Below, in pieces: positions 46,801 to 59,578 of a stretch of 64,000 nt of DNA. This DNA is from Actinokineospora baliensis (GTDB lineage: Bacteria > Actinomycetota > Actinomycetes > Mycobacteriales > Pseudonocardiaceae). The notes beneath the pieces were generated by a model that did no database searches, was not told the DNA's origin, and worked only from the letters and a program-made list of their open reading frames with translations. How positions within the stretch are numbered: position 1 is the first letter of the stretch; each line of letters begins with the position of its first letter. A program made the translations under genes and the position numbers. The DNA lies in contig NZ_JAFBCK010000001.1 in NCBI RefSeq assembly GCF_016907695.1, positions 5,010,001 to 5,074,000 on the forward strand, read 5' to 3'.

Positions 46801-49800
46801 GAGCTGGGCGCGCGGTCCGACCGGCTGGCCGCGCACCTGGTGTCGCTGGGGGTCGGGCCGGAGACGCCGGTCGCGCTGCTGCTGCCCAGGTCGACCGACG
46901 TGGTCGTGGCGATGCTGGCCGTGTGGAAGGCGGGCGGCGTCACCGTCCCGCTCGACCCGACCTACCCGGCGGAACGGGTGGCCGCGGTGTTGGTCGAGGC
47001 CGCCCCGGTCGCGGTGATCACCCACCGCGGCCTCACCGACGAGCCCGCCGTGTTCGCCGACGAGCCCGAGACCTGGACCGGACAAGGGCAACCGCAGGGG
47101 CCCGTCGGGCCCGATTCGGCCGCCTACATCGTGTTCACCTCCGGGTCGACCGGCAAGCCGAAGGGCGTTGTCGCCACCCACCGGGGCGTGGTGAACCTGA
47201 CCGCTGCGCACCGGCAGGCGTTCATCGACCCGGCAGGCGAGCGGCTGGGGCGGCCGGTGCGCGCGCTCAACGTGCTGTCGTTCGCCTTCGACGGCTCGGT
47301 CGACCCGCTGCTGTGGCTGTTCGCCGGTCACGAGCTGCACATCCTCCCGGACCACCTGATCGGCGACCCGCAGGGAATCGTCGACCACGTCCGCACCGCC
47401 GAGATCGACTTCATCGACGCGCCGCCCTCCCTGATGGACCTGCTGATCCCCGCCGGGCTGCTCGACGGGCCGCTCAGCGTCGTCGCCACCGGAGCGGAAG
47501 CGGTCGGGAACCGGCTGTGGGACCAGTTGGCCGCCGCTGAAGTCACCGCCCTGAACCTCTATGGGCCTACCGAGTGCACCGTTGACGCGCTGTGGACCGT
47601 GGTCGACCAAGGCGATCCCCACATCGGGCGCCCAGTCGCCAACGGTCGCGCCTACGTACTCGACTCCGCGCTGCGGCTCGTCCCGGTTGGTGTCCCTGGC
47701 GAGCTCTATATCGCCGGCGCGGGTCTTGCGCGCGGCTACCTGGGGCGTCCTTGGGAAACGGCGGCCCGGTTCGTTGCCAACCCGTTCGGCGCGGGGCGGC
47801 TCTACCGGACCGGCGACATGGTCCGGTGGACCCGGGCGGGCACCGTCGAGTTCCTCGGCCGGGTCGACGACCAGGTCAAGATCCGCGGGTACCGGGTCGA
47901 GCCGGGTGAGGTCGAGTCCGTGCTGAGCGGTCTCCCCGGCGTCGCCCAGGCCGCCGTGGTGGCCCGCGACGGCAGGTTGGTCGCCTACGTGACCGGCCCT
48001 GCCGCGACGGCGGAGCTGCGATCGGAGCTGGCCCGACTGCTGCCCGACCACCTGGTCCCGGCCGCGATCGTGCCCCTGGAGGCGCTGCCGAAGCAGCCCA
48101 ACGGCAAGCTGGACCGCCGCGCGCTGCCCGCCCCCGACTTCTCCGGCCACTCGACGCGGCAGCCCGCTACCGACACCGAGCACCTGGTCCACGGGCTGTT
48201 CGCGGATCTGCTGGACGTGCCCTCGGTCGGCATGGACGACTCGTTCTTCGCCTTGGGCGGACACTCACTGCTCGCGGCCCGACTGGTCGCGAGGCTGCGG
48301 GCCGAGGTCGACGGACCGCTGTCGATCCGAGCCGTGTTCGACACCCCAACCGCCGCAGGTCTCGCCGCGCACCTGGACACGCTCGCAGGCAGCCCCAGCA
48401 GGCCCGTGCTGCGCGCCGCTACCCGCCCCAACCACGTTCCGCTGTCGGCCGCGCAGGCGCGTCTGTGGTTCCACGACAGGCTTAACGGCCCGTCGGCGGC
48501 CTACACGATGCCGTTCGCGTCCCGGCTGACCGGTTCCCTCGACCTCGAAGCACTACGCCGGGCCTTCGACGACGTCGTGGCCCGGCACGAGATCCTGCGC
48601 ACGGTCCTGGAGGAGCACGACGGCGTGCCTCACCAGCGGGTGCTCGAGGCGACTGTGCCTTTCACGGTCACCGACACCGCAGACCCGGAGAAGGACCTCG
48701 CCCGCTCCGCCGCAGAGCCCTTCCGCCTCGACACCGACATCCCGATCCGGGTGAAGGTGTTCCGAGTCGCCGCCGACGAGCACGTGTTGCTGCTGACGAT
48801 CCACCACAGCGCCGCCGACGATTGGTCAACCGGCCCGTTGCTGCGCGATCTCGCTATCGCCTACTCCGCGCGTAAGGCGAGCAAGGCTCCCGCCTGGGCG
48901 CCGCTCCCGCTGCAGTACGCGGACTACGCGCTATGGCAGCAGAAGCTCCTCAGTAGCGTCGCTGCGGAGCAGTTGGCGCACTGGAGCACCGTCCTCGACG
49001 GCGTGCCTAACGCGATCGCCCTGCCAGTCGACCGCCCTCGCCCAGCCACGCCTATCGCCGCTGCCGGTCGAGTGCGCGCGGAGATCCCGGCAGACACAGT
49101 GGCCCGGCTGCGGCCACTGCTCACCGACACCGGTGCCAGCGAGCTGATGCTCGCCCATGCCGCCGTCGCGGTCCTACTGCACAAGCTCGGTGGGGGAGTG
49201 GACATCCCGCTGGGTGCTTTGGTCGCCGGACGTGGTGAGCAGGCAGTCGCCGATCTCGTGGGGTTCTTCGTCAACACCGTGGTCTTGCGGGTCGACCTGT
49301 CCGGCGACCCGACCCCCCGCGAACTGCTGGGCCGGGTCCGCGAGGTGGCGTTGTCCGCCTACGCCAACGCCGACGTGCCTTTTGAGCGGGTCGTGGAGGC
49401 GGTGAACCCCGAGCGTGAGCCGGGCCGCCACCCGCTGTTCCAAACCCTTGTCGACTACTGGAACCCCGACGGTGGCCCCAATGGCCTGCCCGGCCTCACC
49501 ACCACCGTGGTCGATGCCGGTGCACCCGCCGCCCCCAAGTTCGACCTGGCGTTCGGCGTGACGACCGGCGACGGTGCCTTGCTGGTCTCGGCGGAGTTCG
49601 CTGAAGACCTGTTCGACCGCGCCACCGTCGAACGCCTGCTGGACCGGCTGCACTTGGTCGTCGAGGCCATTGTCGCGGCGCCGGACCTACCGCTGTCGCG
49701 GATGAGCGTGCTCGACGAGCGGGAACGTCACCTCGTGTTGGAGGCCTGGAACGACAACGCTGTCGCCGTTCCCGCGCTCACCGCTGTCGACCTGTTCGCC

Positions 49801-52800
49801 GAACAGGTGGCCGCATCGCCAGACGCCGTGGCTGTGGTGGGCGGCGGGTCGGCGACCTTCCGCGAACTGGATGACCTGTCCGATCGGCTCGCCGCGCACC
49901 TGGTGTCGCTGGGCGTCGGTCCGGAGGACCGGGTCGCCGTAGTGCTTCCGCGGTCGGTCAGCGTCGTGATCGCGATGCTTGCCGTGTGGAAGACCGGTGG
50001 CGTTGTCGTCCCCGTCGACCCCACCTATCCAGCTGACCGGATCGCGCTCGTCCTGGACGACGCGAACCCGGCAGTCGTCATCGGCTCAGCTGTACCAGGC
50101 CGAACCGTGGTGACCGCAGACCCGGCTACATGGACCGGGGCGGGAATCCCCGTCGGGGTTGTGGCCCCGGACTCGGCCGCCTATCTGATCCACACCTCTG
50201 GCTCCACAGGACGGCCCAAGGGCGTTGTCGGCACCCACCGGGGGTTGGTCAACCTCGCCTGGTCACACCGCGACGCGGTCATGCCACAGGAGCGACTCCG
50301 CGTGCTTAACGCTGTGTCGTTCGCCTTCGACGCCGCCGTCGACCCAGTGCTGTGGCTGCTGTCCGGCCACGAGATGCACATCCTCCCCCAAGAGGCCATG
50401 GGCGACCCGCGCGCGATCACCCAGTACGTGCGGTCCGCCGCGATCGACTACGTGGACGCACCCCCCTCACTCCTGGAGTTGCTGCTCGACGAGGGGCTGC
50501 TAGAGGGAGATCACCGGCCTAGCGTTGTCGCTACCGGCGCGGAGGCGGTCGGCCCGCACCTGTGGGAGCGCATCGCGGCAGCCGACGTGCTGGGCGTCAA
50601 CTTCTACGGCCCCACTGAGGCAACCGTGGACGCGTCTTGGGCGCGGATCACACCTGACCGCGCGCCACACATCGGCGGCCCTATCGCGAACGCTCGGCTC
50701 TATGTGCTCGACCAGGCTCTATCCCCGGTTCCGGCGGGTGTGCCTGGCGAGTTGTACATCGGTGGTCCCGGTGTCGCGCGTGGCTATCACGGCAAGCCGG
50801 GGGAGACCGCTGCGCGGTTCGTGGCGAATCCCTTCGGCAGTGGTCGGCTCTATAGGACCGGCGACTTGGTGCGGTGGACCGACGCGGGGACCGTGGAGTT
50901 CCTGGGCAGGGTCGACGACCAGGTCAAGATTCGCGGGTATCGCGTCGAGCCAGGTGAAGTCGAGGCCGCTCTTATCGCCCTTGCCGACGTGCGTCAGGCG
51001 GTTGTGGTGGCGCGTGGCGATGCTCTTGTCGGCTATGTGACCGCGCTGCCAGAGACCGATGGCGCCGCAGTGCGTGACGCGGTGGCGTTGGTACTGCCGC
51101 AGCACTTAGTGCCGTCACGGGTCGTTGTCCTCGACGAGTTCCCGCTGCTGCCGAACGGGAAGCTGGACCGCAAGTCGCTGCCGGTTCCGGACGCCGTAGG
51201 TGGTCGTGCTCCGGCCACCGCCACCGAGGAAACCGTGGCACGGGTCTACGCCACCCTGCTGGACCGTGATCAGGTCTGCGCGGATGACTCGTTCTTCGAC
51301 CTCGGCGGCCATTCCCTGCTGGCTGCCAGGCTCATCGCCAAGATCCGGTCCGAACTCGATGTCGACCTCTCTGTGCGGGCCGTCTTCGAGGCACCCACCG
51401 TCGCCGGACTCGCCAGCCTCGTGGACCAAGCAAGTCGGTCCTATAGGCCCACTCTCGTGGCGCGGCCACGCCCGAACCGGGTACCGCTGTCGGCCGCCCA
51501 AGCACGCCTGTGGTTCCTGCACAAGCTCGACGGCCCCTCGGGCACCTACAACGTGCCGTTCGCGGTCCGCCTCGGCGGAGCACTGGATGTCGACGCGCTG
51601 CGCGCGGCCCTGGGCGATGTCATCGCCCGACACGAAAGCCTCCGCACCATCTTCATCGAAGAGAACGGCGTGCCCAGCCAGCACATCCTCGACGAGGTGG
51701 CCACGCCGTTCACGGTCCGCGAAGCGAGCGAATCACTGGTCCAGGCCGAGGCGGACTACCCGTTCGACCTCAGCCGCGAGATTCCGATCCGCGCGACCGT
51801 GCTGCGCCTCGGAGCCGACGACCACGTGTTCGTCCTAGTGGTGCACCACATCGCCAGCGATGAGTGGTCCACCGGCCCGTTGCTGCGCGACCTGGCCGAC
51901 GCCTACGCCGCTCGCCGCGACGGAACAGCCCCTGACTGGGCGCCACTGCCGGTCCAGTACGCCGACTACACGCTCTGGCAGAACGACCTGCTCGACGGCC
52001 TCCTCGCTGACCAACTCGGCTACTGGACGCGGACGCTGAGCGAACTGCCCGAGGCCATCCCGCTGCCGACTGACCACCCGCGCGTACCGAAGGAAACCAG
52101 CCCGGGTGGCGTCGTGCGCTTCACCGTGCCCGCGAACGTCGTCACCGGCCTACGCACCCTCGGGCGTGAGGTAGGCGCGACTGACTTCATGGTGGTCACC
52201 ACCGCGGTCACCGCGCTGCTGCACAAGCTCGGAGCGGGCAAGGACATCCCACTCGGCGCCCTAGTGGCAGGACGCGGCGATGACGCGATCACCGACCTCG
52301 TCGGGTTCTTCGTCAACACCGTCGTCCTACGCACCGACCTTGCCGGTGACCCGACTCTGCGCGACGTACTCGCGCGGGTAAGAGAAGCCGCACTGGGCGC
52401 CTTCGCCAATGCCGACGCGCCCTTCGACCGCGTTGTCGACGCTGTCAAACCTGACCGTGCGATCGGGCGTCACCCGTTGTTCCAAACGATGGTGGACTTC
52501 CGCACCACCGACACGGGTACGGCGACCTTGCCTGGCGTGAGCGCGCGTCCGGTCACCGGAACCCTGGCCGGCGGGGCGAAGTTCGACCTCGCCTTCAACT
52601 TCGCCCCCATGCCCGACGGGTCGTTGGACGGATCGCTGGAGTACGACGCCAGCCTGTTCGAGCACGCCAGCGCACAGACCTTGACCCAGCGGTTAGGGCA
52701 TGTGCTGTCAACCGCCGCTGCGGCGCCCACGACGCCGCTGTCGAAACTGGACGTCCTGGATCCTGCCGAGCGCGAACTCCTCGTGCACGGGTGGAACGAC

Positions 52801-55800
52801 ACCGCTGCCCCAGTAGACGACGTCAGCGTGCCCGCGCTGTTCGCTGAGCAGGTGGCACGCACGCCTAACGCGATCGCGGTGATCAGCGGCGACACGACAC
52901 TCACCTACGCGGAACTGGACCGAGCCGCCTACGCCTTCGCCGCCGCGCTTAAAGACCGAGGAATCGGTCGTGAGGACATTGTCGGGTTACACCTGGACAG
53001 GTCCCCGGAGTTGATCGCGGCCATGCTCGGCACGCAGCGGATCGGTGCCGCGTTCGTGCCACTGGAGCCCTCGTGGCCCGCGCAGCGCATCACCGACATC
53101 CACGGCAGCGCCCGCCTTCGCGCAGTGATCACCGCGACCGGCGTAGGGCTGCCCGCGCTGGATGTGCCGGTCTTGCAGGTCGCTGACCTGCGCTCCGACA
53201 CCGCCATCGCCAATGTGCGGCCACACCCGAACGGGCTCGCCTACGTCATCTATACCTCGGGAACCACCGGAACGCCCAAGGGCGCGATGATCCTGCACAA
53301 GGCCATCGCGGCCCGGCTGCTGTGGCAGAAGGAGATGCTGGGTTTCGGTCTCGGCGACGCGGCCCTCTTCAAGGCGCCGCTCGGGTTCGACATCTCCATC
53401 AACGAGATCTTCCTGCCCCTGGTGACCGGGGGCGCGGTCGTCGTGGCCGCACCGGGCGCCGAACGGGACGTCGAGTACCTGCTGCGGCTCATCACCGACC
53501 ACCGGGTCAGCTTCACCTACCTGGTCGCCTCGATGCTGGACATGCTCCTGCAGCTACCGGGGATCACCGCCGTCACCGACACCCTCAAGCACGTCTGGTG
53601 CGGCGGCGAGGCGCTGACCCCGGAACTGTTCGACCGGTTCCGCCGCACCCTCGGCGCCACGATGTACCACGGCTACGGGCCCGCCGAGGCCACCATCGGC
53701 GTCAGCCACGAGTTCTACCGCGGCGACGCGGTCCGGCGCGGGGTCAGCATCGGCCGACCCAACCCCAACACCCGCATCCACGTCCTCGACCCGGCGCTCA
53801 ACCCGGTCCCCGTCGGCGTCCAGGGCGAGCTGTACACCGGCGGCCTGCCGCTGGGCCGCGGCTACGTCGGCGACCCGGCGCAGACCGCCAGCCGGTTCGT
53901 CGCCGACCCGTGGACCCCCGGCGCCCGGCTCTACCGCACCGGCGATCTCGCGCGCTGGACCGCGGCGGGCACCCTGGAGTTCCTCGGCCGGGTCGACCAC
54001 CAGGTCAAGATCCGCGGCATGCGGGTCGAACTCCAGGAGATCGAGGCCGCACTGGCCGCCCACGACGCCGTGCGGCACGCCGTCGTGGTCACCGTGCGCG
54101 GCCCCAGCGGCGCCACCCAGCTCGCCGGGTACTGCACGGGCACCGGGCTCGACGGCGACGTCCTGCGCGGCTGGTTGGCAGAACGGCTGCCCGAGCACAT
54201 GGTGCCGCCCACGATCCAGGTGCTCGACGCCATCCCGGTGACGCCCTCGGGCAAGGTCGACCGCAAGGCCCTGCCCGCACCGGACTTCACCGCGGGCGCC
54301 CGGCGACCCGTCACCGAGGTCGAGGAACTCGTCTGCGCGCTGTTCGCCGAGGTGCTCGGCCTGCCCAGGGTCGGGGTCGACGACTCGTTCTTCGCGCTGG
54401 GCGGCGACAGCATCGTGTCGCTCCAGCTTGTCGCGAAGGCCCGGGCGGCTGGGCTGGTGATCGCGCCGCGCGACGTGTTCGACAGCCGCACTGCGGGCGA
54501 CCTGGCCCGGCTCGTAGCGGATCGCACCCCGAAAACGATCATGGGATCGACCATCGACGCGCTGGGGGAGGTGCCGCTCACGCCCGTCATGCGAGCCGTC
54601 CTGTCGCGCGATGGTCTGCGGCGCCGATATGCCCAGGCAGCGGTGGTCGCGGCACCTGCGAACCTGGATCCCACCGCGCTCGCGTCCGCTGTCGCCGCGG
54701 TCCTGCGCCACCACGACGCCCTGCGCGCGGTCGTCAGCCCCGACGGTGACGGGTGGCGCTACGTCGTCCCGCCCGCAGGAGACGGCGACGGCGTTCTCCG
54801 GGCAGGTCACGGCGACGTTCGGGCCGAACTTGACGCCGCCGCGGACCGCCTGGACCCAGCGGCCGGGGTCATGCTCCAGGTCGTCTGGTTCCGCGAGGTC
54901 ATTGGCATCGTCGTGCACCACTTCGCCGTCGACGGTGTCTCGTGGCGGATCCTGCTGCCCGACCTCGCCGACGCCTACGCGGCCGCGGTCGACGGCAGAG
55001 CCCCGCAGCTTCCGCCGGTCGGCACGTCACTGCGGGCTTGGGCCGTCGGGCTCGCGGCCGCGAACCGCGAGTATGAAGTGGACTACTGGCGCTCGGTCCT
55101 TGACGGCGGGGACACCCCGTTGGGCCGCGGGCTCGATCCGTCCCTCGACGTGTTGTCGACGGTGCGGGACGTTCGGGTGCAGCTGCCTGTCGACGTGTCG
55201 CGAGCACTGCTCACCGACGTCCCCGACCGGTACTTCGCGCGGGTGGACGACGTCCTGCTCACTGCGCTCGCCGTCGTACTACGCCGCCGCGGTGGCCCTA
55301 CGTTGGTCGAGCTGGAGGGCCACGGCCGCGAGGACGCTGTTGTCGAGGGGGCGGATCTGTCCCGCACGGTCGGTTGGTTCACCAACACCTACCCCGTGCG
55401 GCTGGACATCGACCACTCCGACATCGGTGACGCGCTCAAGCAGGTCAAGGAGACGCTGCGCGTGGTCCCCGACAAGGGCATCGGCTACGGGCTACTCCAC
55501 GAACCGCCCACCCCTGCCCAGATCACCTTCAACTACCTGGGCCGCTATGGCGGCTCGGACGCCACTGGGCCGTGGTCGCAGCTGGGCGACTACGCGGACA
55601 TGGCGGGCATCTCCGATCCCACCGCGCCCGCGCCTAACGCCCTGGAGATCACCGCGCTCACCGAGGACACCGCCGACGGCCCTGTGCTGCGCGCCACGTG
55701 GTGCTACCCCGAGGGCGTTCTCACGCAAGAGGACGTGATGGCGCTCGCCACCGGGTGGGTCGATGCCCTCGCAGAACTGGCTGCTCAGGACGATGCGGGC

Positions 55801-55884
55801 GGCCATACGCCTTCGGACATGCCATTGGTCGCGATCGACCAGGCCAGCCTCGACGCGTTCGAAGAGCAGTGGGGCGACCTGTGA
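40864..55884 (+). CDS. Four-module NRPS: (C-A-PCP-E)(C-A-PCP)(C-A-PCP)(C-A-PCP-E)
   Basis: 5006 aa from GTG 40864 (GTGA overlap). Module 1 (40.9-45.4 kb): DCL-type C, A code DFWNIGMVHK, identical to the canonical Thr code, PCP, then an E domain with internal tandem repeats. Module 2 (45.4-48.4 kb): C, A code DGDDVTLVDK, PCP with LGGHS. Module 3 (48.4-51.4 kb): LCL-type C, A code DADDVTFVDK, PCP. Module 4 (51.5-55.9 kb): C with HHIASDE at the active site, A code DINYWGGIGK as remembered for N5-hydroxyornithine domains, PCP, E with [11 protein letters not shown]-domain types agree with the positions of the E domains. TTA codons occur at 51106, 52693 and 52987. The substrate of modules 2 and 3 is unassigned; acidic residues at two pocket positions could suit a basic side chain. 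Confidence 0.95.
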   Translation: MSSIEDILPLSPLQSGMLFHATTDESTQDVYLAQLVLDLAGPLDAERLRAAVHGLTKRHSALRSAFVRDVGDPIQVVLADVEPPWVEIDLTGADADRRADELLAADRATRFDLDQPPLIRAMLLRFAADRHRLVLTNHHLVMDGWSTPLLMRDLFALYAGETLPQARPFRDHLAWLANRDKAESLVAWKDALGDLDTATLLVPAAVHADPVLPSEVVLDIPGLTAFARGQGVTTNTVVQVAWGILASRLTGRDDVVFGATVAGRPADLPGVESMVGLFINTIPVRLRLNPGERVDDLLARVQDEQAELLDHQHVGLAEVQRAIGSGVGELFDSLVVFESFPFDTGAIDAAVASTGLRVTATSRPISTHYPLTLMVMPHGDSLEFTLKYRPDLVTDPEGLLGRLRDLLAEIVAHPRAMVAVLGRVTVEPPRAVPAVPTPESTLVELFAAQVARTPDAPAVEFHGDTLTYAELDARAEALAARLPVGPEDLVAIVLPRSADLVIAALAVVKAGAGYLPIDPGYPAERIQATLADAEPVAVITDLDAEFVLPTGRRRAGADNVAYVIYTSGSTGAPKGVIVTHRDVVTLLTAARPLVEFGPGDVWTLFHSFAFDFSVWEMWAPLVTGGTLVVVPHEISRSPEDFRALLAQRRVTVLNQTPSAYYQLDTAGLPDLRVVIFGGEALDPTRLTPGPRLINMYGITETTVHVTFRELDPTVTGSVIGLGLPGLTVHVLDSALAPVPVGVPGEMYVGGGQLARGYLGRPGLTASRFVANPFGEGRLYRSGDLARWTESGELEYLGRADDQVKIRGFRVEVGETEAVLATAPGVTHAAVVARTDGPSGVHLAAYIVGTSDLDVVREHLRARLPEHMLPAGYVVLDALPLTGNGKLDRRALPPLDFGATTGRPASTDTERLLADLFAQVLGRDTVGVDQSFFELGGDSIISIQLVGRARAAGVVLSPRQVFELRTVAELAAAVDRVADQAVPSAVAADGVGEVNPTPIMRTFLARGGPFERFSQAVLVPVPLGATRPTVAGALQTLLDHHDLLRARSVLTNGHQQTVASEDADSLVHAVERTDPDLLRVSSVLGDGHEVTVAPAGADSLARGVERTDDPDLLQTLTVADDGHELTVAPVGSVDADSLVHRVERTDDPDLLRREHAAAVARLDRAGGVLVQLTWFDPGFALLTCHHVATDGYSCQILADDLAAALRGEELPPVVTSFRAWAERLPAVAAARAAELPLWRAIVDGPDPVLGTRRLDPARDTRETVREVTASLPVVVTDALLTTVPAAFHTGPAEVLMAAFGRAVAVWRGTEERSTVVTVEAHGREQHVVDGADISRTVGWFTTQYPVRLDVTGDLAAAVKRVKQHVADLPDRGIGYGLLRHFTDSGLDAFPEPQILFNYIGRVAPPVDDPLGFARIGFGGVAPAADLGLPAAAALVVNAVVPDGGGLEIQLRYPAGLFAEDQVSRLADLWVAELAVLASYRGQGGRTPSDLPLVEASQADVELWEERFPALSDVLPLSPLQQGLLFHANYDADAVDFYSVQLVVDLHGPVDVTRLRSAAASLVARHPVLRTAFCDETTTPAQVVLSDVAPTMVLLDLTAQAYEEFLEADRRARFDLTRPPLVRLTLVRLADDDYRLVVTNHHLVLDGWSTPLVVRDLFALYEGRALAAPPRPYRDFLAWLTRRDHDTSLSAWANVLDGVDEPTLLVSADLGDASVLPAEVVDAISPELTARLTRAARANGVTLNTLLSAAWGVVLGALTGRDDVVFGLAVSGRPPELAGVESMVGLFINTVPVRVRWSPGDPVSALLTRLHDARTSVLDHEHVGLSDIQALTPVTGRLFDTLMVFETFPLDTADLLDPARSGDLTARVGWSRGYTHYPMTLMLMPDGDLLRIKLEYRADVFERDAVAEVLNRVLAVLAAFADDQGTELSRVDVLGADERGRVLAWAGTDLPTRAVTVPDLIAVQAPDAVAVVCGDVSLTFAELGARSDRLAAHLVSLGVGPETPVALLLPRSTDVVVAMLAVWKAGGVTVPLDPTYPAERVAAVLVEAAPVAVITHRGLTDEPAVFADEPETWTGQGQPQGPVGPDSAAYIVFTSGSTGKPKGVVATHRGVVNLTAAHRQAFIDPAGERLGRPVRALNVLSFAFDGSVDPLLWLFAGHELHILPDHLIGDPQGIVDHVRTAEIDFIDAPPSLMDLLIPAGLLDGPLSVVATGAEAVGNRLWDQLAAAEVTALNLYGPTECTVDALWTVVDQGDPHIGRPVANGRAYVLDSALRLVPVGVPGELYIAGAGLARGYLGRPWETAARFVANPFGAGRLYRTGDMVRWTRAGTVEFLGRVDDQVKIRGYRVEPGEVESVLSGLPGVAQAAVVARDGRLVAYVTGPAATAELRSELARLLPDHLVPAAIVPLEALPKQPNGKLDRRALPAPDFSGHSTRQPATDTEHLVHGLFADLLDVPSVGMDDSFFALGGHSLLAARLVARLRAEVDGPLSIRAVFDTPTAAGLAAHLDTLAGSPSRPVLRAATRPNHVPLSAAQARLWFHDRLNGPSAAYTMPFASRLTGSLDLEALRRAFDDVVARHEILRTVLEEHDGVPHQRVLEATVPFTVTDTADPEKDLARSAAEPFRLDTDIPIRVKVFRVAADEHVLLLTIHHSAADDWSTGPLLRDLAIAYSARKASKAPAWAPLPLQYADYALWQQKLLSSVAAEQLAHWSTVLDGVPNAIALPVDRPRPATPIAAAGRVRAEIPADTVARLRPLLTDTGASELMLAHAAVAVLLHKLGGGVDIPLGALVAGRGEQAVADLVGFFVNTVVLRVDLSGDPTPRELLGRVREVALSAYANADVPFERVVEAVNPEREPGRHPLFQTLVDYWNPDGGPNGLPGLTTTVVDAGAPAAPKFDLAFGVTTGDGALLVSAEFAEDLFDRATVERLLDRLHLVVEAIVAAPDLPLSRMSVLDERERHLVLEAWNDNAVAVPALTAVDLFAEQVAASPDAVAVVGGGSATFRELDDLSDRLAAHLVSLGVGPEDRVAVVLPRSVSVVIAMLAVWKTGGVVVPVDPTYPADRIALVLDDANPAVVIGSAVPGRTVVTADPATWTGAGIPVGVVAPDSAAYLIHTSGSTGRPKGVVGTHRGLVNLAWSHRDAVMPQERLRVLNAVSFAFDAAVDPVLWLLSGHEMHILPQEAMGDPRAITQYVRSAAIDYVDAPPSLLELLLDEGLLEGDHRPSVVATGAEAVGPHLWERIAAADVLGVNFYGPTEATVDASWARITPDRAPHIGGPIANARLYVLDQALSPVPAGVPGELYIGGPGVARGYHGKPGETAARFVANPFGSGRLYRTGDLVRWTDAGTVEFLGRVDDQVKIRGYRVEPGEVEAALIALADVRQAVVVARGDALVGYVTALPETDGAAVRDAVALVLPQHLVPSRVVVLDEFPLLPNGKLDRKSLPVPDAVGGRAPATATEETVARVYATLLDRDQVCADDSFFDLGGHSLLAARLIAKIRSELDVDLSVRAVFEAPTVAGLASLVDQASRSYRPTLVARPRPNRVPLSAAQARLWFLHKLDGPSGTYNVPFAVRLGGALDVDALRAALGDVIARHESLRTIFIEENGVPSQHILDEVATPFTVREASESLVQAEADYPFDLSREIPIRATVLRLGADDHVFVLVVHHIASDEWSTGPLLRDLADAYAARRDGTAPDWAPLPVQYADYTLWQNDLLDGLLADQLGYWTRTLSELPEAIPLPTDHPRVPKETSPGGVVRFTVPANVVTGLRTLGREVGATDFMVVTTAVTALLHKLGAGKDIPLGALVAGRGDDAITDLVGFFVNTVVLRTDLAGDPTLRDVLARVREAALGAFANADAPFDRVVDAVKPDRAIGRHPLFQTMVDFRTTDTGTATLPGVSARPVTGTLAGGAKFDLAFNFAPMPDGSLDGSLEYDASLFEHASAQTLTQRLGHVLSTAAAAPTTPLSKLDVLDPAERELLVHGWNDTAAPVDDVSVPALFAEQVARTPNAIAVISGDTTLTYAELDRAAYAFAAALKDRGIGREDIVGLHLDRSPELIAAMLGTQRIGAAFVPLEPSWPAQRITDIHGSARLRAVITATGVGLPALDVPVLQVADLRSDTAIANVRPHPNGLAYVIYTSGTTGTPKGAMILHKAIAARLLWQKEMLGFGLGDAALFKAPLGFDISINEIFLPLVTGGAVVVAAPGAERDVEYLLRLITDHRVSFTYLVASMLDMLLQLPGITAVTDTLKHVWCGGEALTPELFDRFRRTLGATMYHGYGPAEATIGVSHEFYRGDAVRRGVSIGRPNPNTRIHVLDPALNPVPVGVQGELYTGGLPLGRGYVGDPAQTASRFVADPWTPGARLYRTGDLARWTAAGTLEFLGRVDHQVKIRGMRVELQEIEAALAAHDAVRHAVVVTVRGPSGATQLAGYCTGTGLDGDVLRGWLAERLPEHMVPPTIQVLDAIPVTPSGKVDRKALPAPDFTAGARRPVTEVEELVCALFAEVLGLPRVGVDDSFFALGGDSIVSLQLVAKARAAGLVIAPRDVFDSRTAGDLARLVADRTPKTIMGSTIDALGEVPLTPVMRAVLSRDGLRRRYAQAAVVAAPANLDPTALASAVAAVLRHHDALRAVVSPDGDGWRYVVPPAGDGDGVLRAGHGDVRAELDAAADRLDPAAGVMLQVVWFREVIGIVVHHFAVDGVSWRILLPDLADAYAAAVDGRAPQLPPVGTSLRAWAVGLAAANREYEVDYWRSVLDGGDTPLGRGLDPSLDVLSTVRDVRVQLPVDVSRALLTDVPDRYFARVDDVLLTALAVVLRRRGGPTLVELEGHGREDAVVEGADLSRTVGWFTNTYPVRLDIDHSDIGDALKQVKETLRVVPDKGIGYGLLHEPPTPAQITFNYLGRYGGSDATGPWSQLGDYADMAGISDPTAPAPNALEITALTEDTADGPVLRATWCYPEGVLTQEDVMALATGWVDALAELAAQDDAGGHTPSDMPLVAIDQASLDAFEEQWGDL
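43984..44304 (+). repeat. Tandem repeat inside the epimerization domain of the Thr module
   Basis: Three head-to-tail in-frame copies of 34, 35 and 38 codons: 43984-44085, 44086-44190 and 44191-44304. Each begins DLL and contains GH, a TVA stretch, ADSL and VERTD. A partial fourth ([11 protein letters not shown]) returns to the normal domain sequence. Two copies, about 70 residues, are extra compared with an ordinary E domain; the other two E domains of this operon have a single copy region. Confidence 0.85.
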
Positions 55885-58800
55885 GCCGGTCCAACATCGA
55901 GGAAGTCCTGCCTCTTGCGCCGCTGCAGGAAGGCTTGCTGTTCCACGCCCTCTTAGACGAATCCGACGATGTCTACACCGTGCGAACTGTGGTGGACCTC
56001 GACGGCGACGTTGACTCTGAACGCTTGCGAGGAGCTGCTGAAGCCTTGGTTCAGCGGCACGCAGTGCTAAGAACCGCGTTCACGCAAAGTGCCACCGGGG
56101 CTGTCCAGGTCGTTCTTCGGCGCGTGCGCGTGCCGTGGAGCGAGGTCGACCTGCGCACGACCGCGCAGCCACCACACGAGCCGTTCGTGCTCGACAAGCC
56201 ACCGTTGATCCGGTTCGTGCTCGCTCGCACTGGCGACACCGCCTATAGGCTCATCATCACCAGCCACCACATCCTGCTCGACGGCTGGTCCGGCCCGCTG
56301 CTGCTGCGCGACCTGTTCGCCCTCTATAGCGGAACCTCGCTACCACGCGTGAGGCCATACCGGGACTTCCTGGCGTGGTTGTCCAAGCGGGACAGAGCGG
56401 CTGGCCTCAAGGCATGGGCCGACCTCCTCGACGGAGCAACACCGACCCTGACGGCTCTACCTGCCACAGGGAGGCCGCAGAGGCTGGAACTGGCTGAACC
56501 GGAGGACTTGAGCGCGGCAGTCACCGCACTGGCACGCCGCGCGGGCGTCACGGTCAGCACCGTCCTGCACGCCGCCTGGGGCATCGTCGTGGGCAGCCTC
56601 ACCGGACGCGATGACGTCGTCTTCGGCGCCACGGTGTCCGGTAGGCCCGCCGACCTGCCCGGCGTCGACACCATGGTCGGGCTGTTCATCAACACCATCC
56701 CCGTCCGGGTCAGGCTCAACCCCTGGACTGAGATCCCCGACCTGCTGCGGCAACTCCACCGCGCGCAGACCTCCGTGCTCGACCACCACCACCTCAACCT
56801 CGGCGAGATCCAAGCCGCGGTCGGCGTGGGGGAACTGTTCGACACCCTTGTCGTCGTCGAGACCTACCCCGTGGACGACACCGCGATCGACACGGTCCGC
56901 GAAGCGATGGACGTCCGCGCCACCGGCGTCGACACCGACGACGCCACCCACTACCCGCTCACCCTCACCGCCGAACCCGGCGCCCGGCTCGCCCTGGCAC
57001 TGGAACACCGCCTCGACCCCGACCACGCCACGACCATCGGCGACCTGCTGATCTCCACCCTGCGGGACCTGACCCAGGTCAGTTGTGCGGGCGAGGTCAA
57101 CCGCGTGCCCGCAGCACCCCGCGCCCGGGTCGAGCCGACCACGGCGACTCTGCTGGACCTGTTCGCCGAACACGCCGACTCCGACGGGCCCGCAGTCGTC
57201 TGCGGGCAGGTGTCGCTGACGTTCCGCGAGGTGGACGCGATGTCGACCGACCTCGCGGGATACCTCGTGTCCCAGGGGGTCGGGCAGGAAGACCGGGTCG
57301 CGGTCGTGCTGCCCCGCTCGGTCGACGTCGTCGTGTCGATGCTGGCCGCCTGGAAGGCGGGTGCGGTCGTCGTGCCCGTCGATCCGGCCTATCCGGCGGA
57401 CCGGATCACCGCGACCCTCGCTGCCGCCCGGCCTGTCGTGGTCATCGACGAGACGACCCCCCGAGAGTCATCGCAGCACCGGCTGCCCGGCCCTGTGGGT
57501 CCCGATTCCGCCGCGTACATCGTCTTCACGTCGGGCTCGACAGGACAACCGAAGGGCGTCGTCGCTACACACGGGGGAGTGGTCAACCTCGCGCTCGCGC
57601 ACCGCACCGCCTTCATCGACCAACCCCGCCGGTTCCGCGCCCTCAACCTGCTCTCGTTCGCCTTCGACGGTTCCGTGGACCCGCTGCTCTGGCTCTTCGC
57701 CGGTCACACCGTGCACGTCCTGCCTGACGACCTCATGGGCGACTCGCCCGGCATCGTCGACTACTGCGCACGCCACCGCATCGACTTCGTGGACGCGCCG
57801 CCGTCCTTGCTCGAGCTCCTCATCGCGGACGGCCTCCTCGACACCGGGCTGTCCATCCTCGCGACCGGAGCCGAAGCCGTCAGCCCGCGCCTATGGGACG
57901 AACTGGCCGCGTTCGACGGCGTGGCCCTGAACCTCTACGGACCCACCGAGTGCACGGTCGACGCCACCTGGACCGTCGTCACCCCCGGCCTACCGCACAT
58001 CGGCGCGCCTATAGCCGGGGCCAGTGCCGTAGTGCTCGACTCCGCCCTGCGCCCAGTCGCGGTCGGCGTCCCCGGTGAGCTCTATGTGGCAGGTGCCGGT
58101 GTCGCGCGCGGATACGACAACCGGCCCGGGGAAACCGCGACCCGGTTCGTCGCGGATCCCTATGGCAGCGGAACCCGCCTCTATCGCACGGGTGACCTGG
58201 TTCGCCGGACCAAGACAGGCACCTTGGAGTTCCTCGGCCGCGCAGACGACCAGGTCAAGATCCGCGGCCACCGCGTCGAGCCCGGCGAGGTCGAGGCAGC
58301 CCTCTTAGCCCACCCGGCCGTCCGCCAAGCCGCTGTCATCGCGCGGACCGACGCGGGTGTCACCCGACTCGTCGGCTACGTGACCCCTGCCGACATCGAC
58401 GCAGCCGCTGTTCGCGCGACCCTCGCCAGGACGCTGCCTGACCACCTCGTGCCTGCGGCGGTCGTCGCCCTCGACACCTTCCCCGCCACCCCCAACGGCA
58501 AACTCGACCGCCGTGCGCTGCCCGCACCCCAGTACGCGTCCACGACCACACGTCCGGCCCGCACCCGCGCTGAACGCGTCCTGTGCGACCTCTACGCCGA
58601 GCTCCTCGGCCTCCCCGAAGTCGGCGTTGACGACTCGTTCTTCGCCCTTGGCGGCCACTCGCTGCTCGCGGCCCGCCTCATCTCCCGCGTCCGCGCCGAG
58701 CTAGGCACCGCACCGGGACTGCGCGCCGTGTTCGATGCCCCCAGCCCGGCCGCGCTCGCGGCCCGCCTCGACGGCCCCGAACTGGACACCGCCTACGAAC

Positions 58801-59549
58801 CGCTGCTCCCGCTGAGGCCTATAGGCACGGCTGCACCCTTGTTCTGCGTACACCCGGGCTTGGGGCTGAGCTGGTCTTACGCCGGGCTCCTCGCCCACAT
58901 CGACCCGGACATCCCCGTGTACGGCCTGCAGGCCACCGGGTTCACAGGGCCCGTCACCGTCGACGACATCGCGGACCACTACGCGGCCTTGATCACTGCT
59001 GCCGCCCCCACAGGGCCAGTCCGCCTGCTCGGCTGGTCGCTCGGTGCCGTCCTCGCCCACGCCGTCGCCCGCAGACTCGACCGGGTCACCGCACTGGTCC
59101 TGCTCGACGGCTACCCAGGCGGCGACGAGCCCGAAGAAGAGTCCGGCGGTGGAGCCCGCTTCCTGCACGAATGGCTCCAGCGAGCGGGCTACCTCGTCGA
59201 CGACATCGACCCGGACACGATGACCCCTGACCGCGCCGCCGAACTCGCGGACACAGGCCTCTTAGCCGGCCTCGGCGCTGCCCGCATCGGCGCACTAGCC
59301 GCCAGCATGCGCGCAGTGGCCAACGTCGACACCACCGTCAAACCCGGCCTCTATGTCGGCGACGCCCTCTTGGTGCGAGCAACCCCTGGTGGGGACCCCA
59401 CTTTGTGGGAGCCCTACATCGCGGGGCGGCTCACCACCCACACGGTCGACGTCGAGCACGAGGCACTCATGACTTCCCACGCGCTGCGCGTGGTCGGCCC
59501 GCTCGTCGCGGCCGCGTTGAGAACCCCCCACCCAGGTGGGGACAGATGA
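55881..59549 (+). CDS. Terminal NRPS: C-A-PCP-thioesterase
   Basis: 1222 aa from GTG 55881 (GTGA overlap). DCL-type C domain ([27 protein letters not shown]), matching the E domain at the end of the preceding protein. A domain (about 420-880) has [22 protein letters not shown] and NGKLDRRAL; the code by eye is DGDDLTLVDK, nearly the same as modules 2 and 3 of the giant NRPS. PCP with ALGGHS (about 925). The type I thioesterase (about 975-1215) has [11 protein letters not shown] and [10 protein letters not shown] (catalytic Ser) with a C-terminal VEHEALM (His). It releases the chain by hydrolysis or cyclisation. TTA codons at 55953, 58305 and 59262. Confidence 0.95.
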   Translation: MSRSNIEEVLPLAPLQEGLLFHALLDESDDVYTVRTVVDLDGDVDSERLRGAAEALVQRHAVLRTAFTQSATGAVQVVLRRVRVPWSEVDLRTTAQPPHEPFVLDKPPLIRFVLARTGDTAYRLIITSHHILLDGWSGPLLLRDLFALYSGTSLPRVRPYRDFLAWLSKRDRAAGLKAWADLLDGATPTLTALPATGRPQRLELAEPEDLSAAVTALARRAGVTVSTVLHAAWGIVVGSLTGRDDVVFGATVSGRPADLPGVDTMVGLFINTIPVRVRLNPWTEIPDLLRQLHRAQTSVLDHHHLNLGEIQAAVGVGELFDTLVVVETYPVDDTAIDTVREAMDVRATGVDTDDATHYPLTLTAEPGARLALALEHRLDPDHATTIGDLLISTLRDLTQVSCAGEVNRVPAAPRARVEPTTATLLDLFAEHADSDGPAVVCGQVSLTFREVDAMSTDLAGYLVSQGVGQEDRVAVVLPRSVDVVVSMLAAWKAGAVVVPVDPAYPADRITATLAAARPVVVIDETTPRESSQHRLPGPVGPDSAAYIVFTSGSTGQPKGVVATHGGVVNLALAHRTAFIDQPRRFRALNLLSFAFDGSVDPLLWLFAGHTVHVLPDDLMGDSPGIVDYCARHRIDFVDAPPSLLELLIADGLLDTGLSILATGAEAVSPRLWDELAAFDGVALNLYGPTECTVDATWTVVTPGLPHIGAPIAGASAVVLDSALRPVAVGVPGELYVAGAGVARGYDNRPGETATRFVADPYGSGTRLYRTGDLVRRTKTGTLEFLGRADDQVKIRGHRVEPGEVEAALLAHPAVRQAAVIARTDAGVTRLVGYVTPADIDAAAVRATLARTLPDHLVPAAVVALDTFPATPNGKLDRRALPAPQYASTTTRPARTRAERVLCDLYAELLGLPEVGVDDSFFALGGHSLLAARLISRVRAELGTAPGLRAVFDAPSPAALAARLDGPELDTAYEPLLPLRPIGTAAPLFCVHPGLGLSWSYAGLLAHIDPDIPVYGLQATGFTGPVTVDDIADHYAALITAAAPTGPVRLLGWSLGAVLAHAVARRLDRVTALVLLDGYPGGDEPEEESGGGARFLHEWLQRAGYLVDDIDPDTMTPDRAAELADTGLLAGLGAARIGALAASMRAVANVDTTVKPGLYVGDALLVRATPGGDPTLWEPYIAGRLTTHTVDVEHEALMTSHALRVVGPLVAAALRTPHPGGDR

Positions 59550-59578
59550 AGCAGTCAGAACCGCAGAAAGGCACGTCC

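Noticed and set aside
59524..59541. CCCCACC-CA-GGTGGGG inverted repeat at the end of the terminal NRPS gene
   Set aside because: The loop would be two bases and it overlaps coding sequence and the next start; not a credible terminator.
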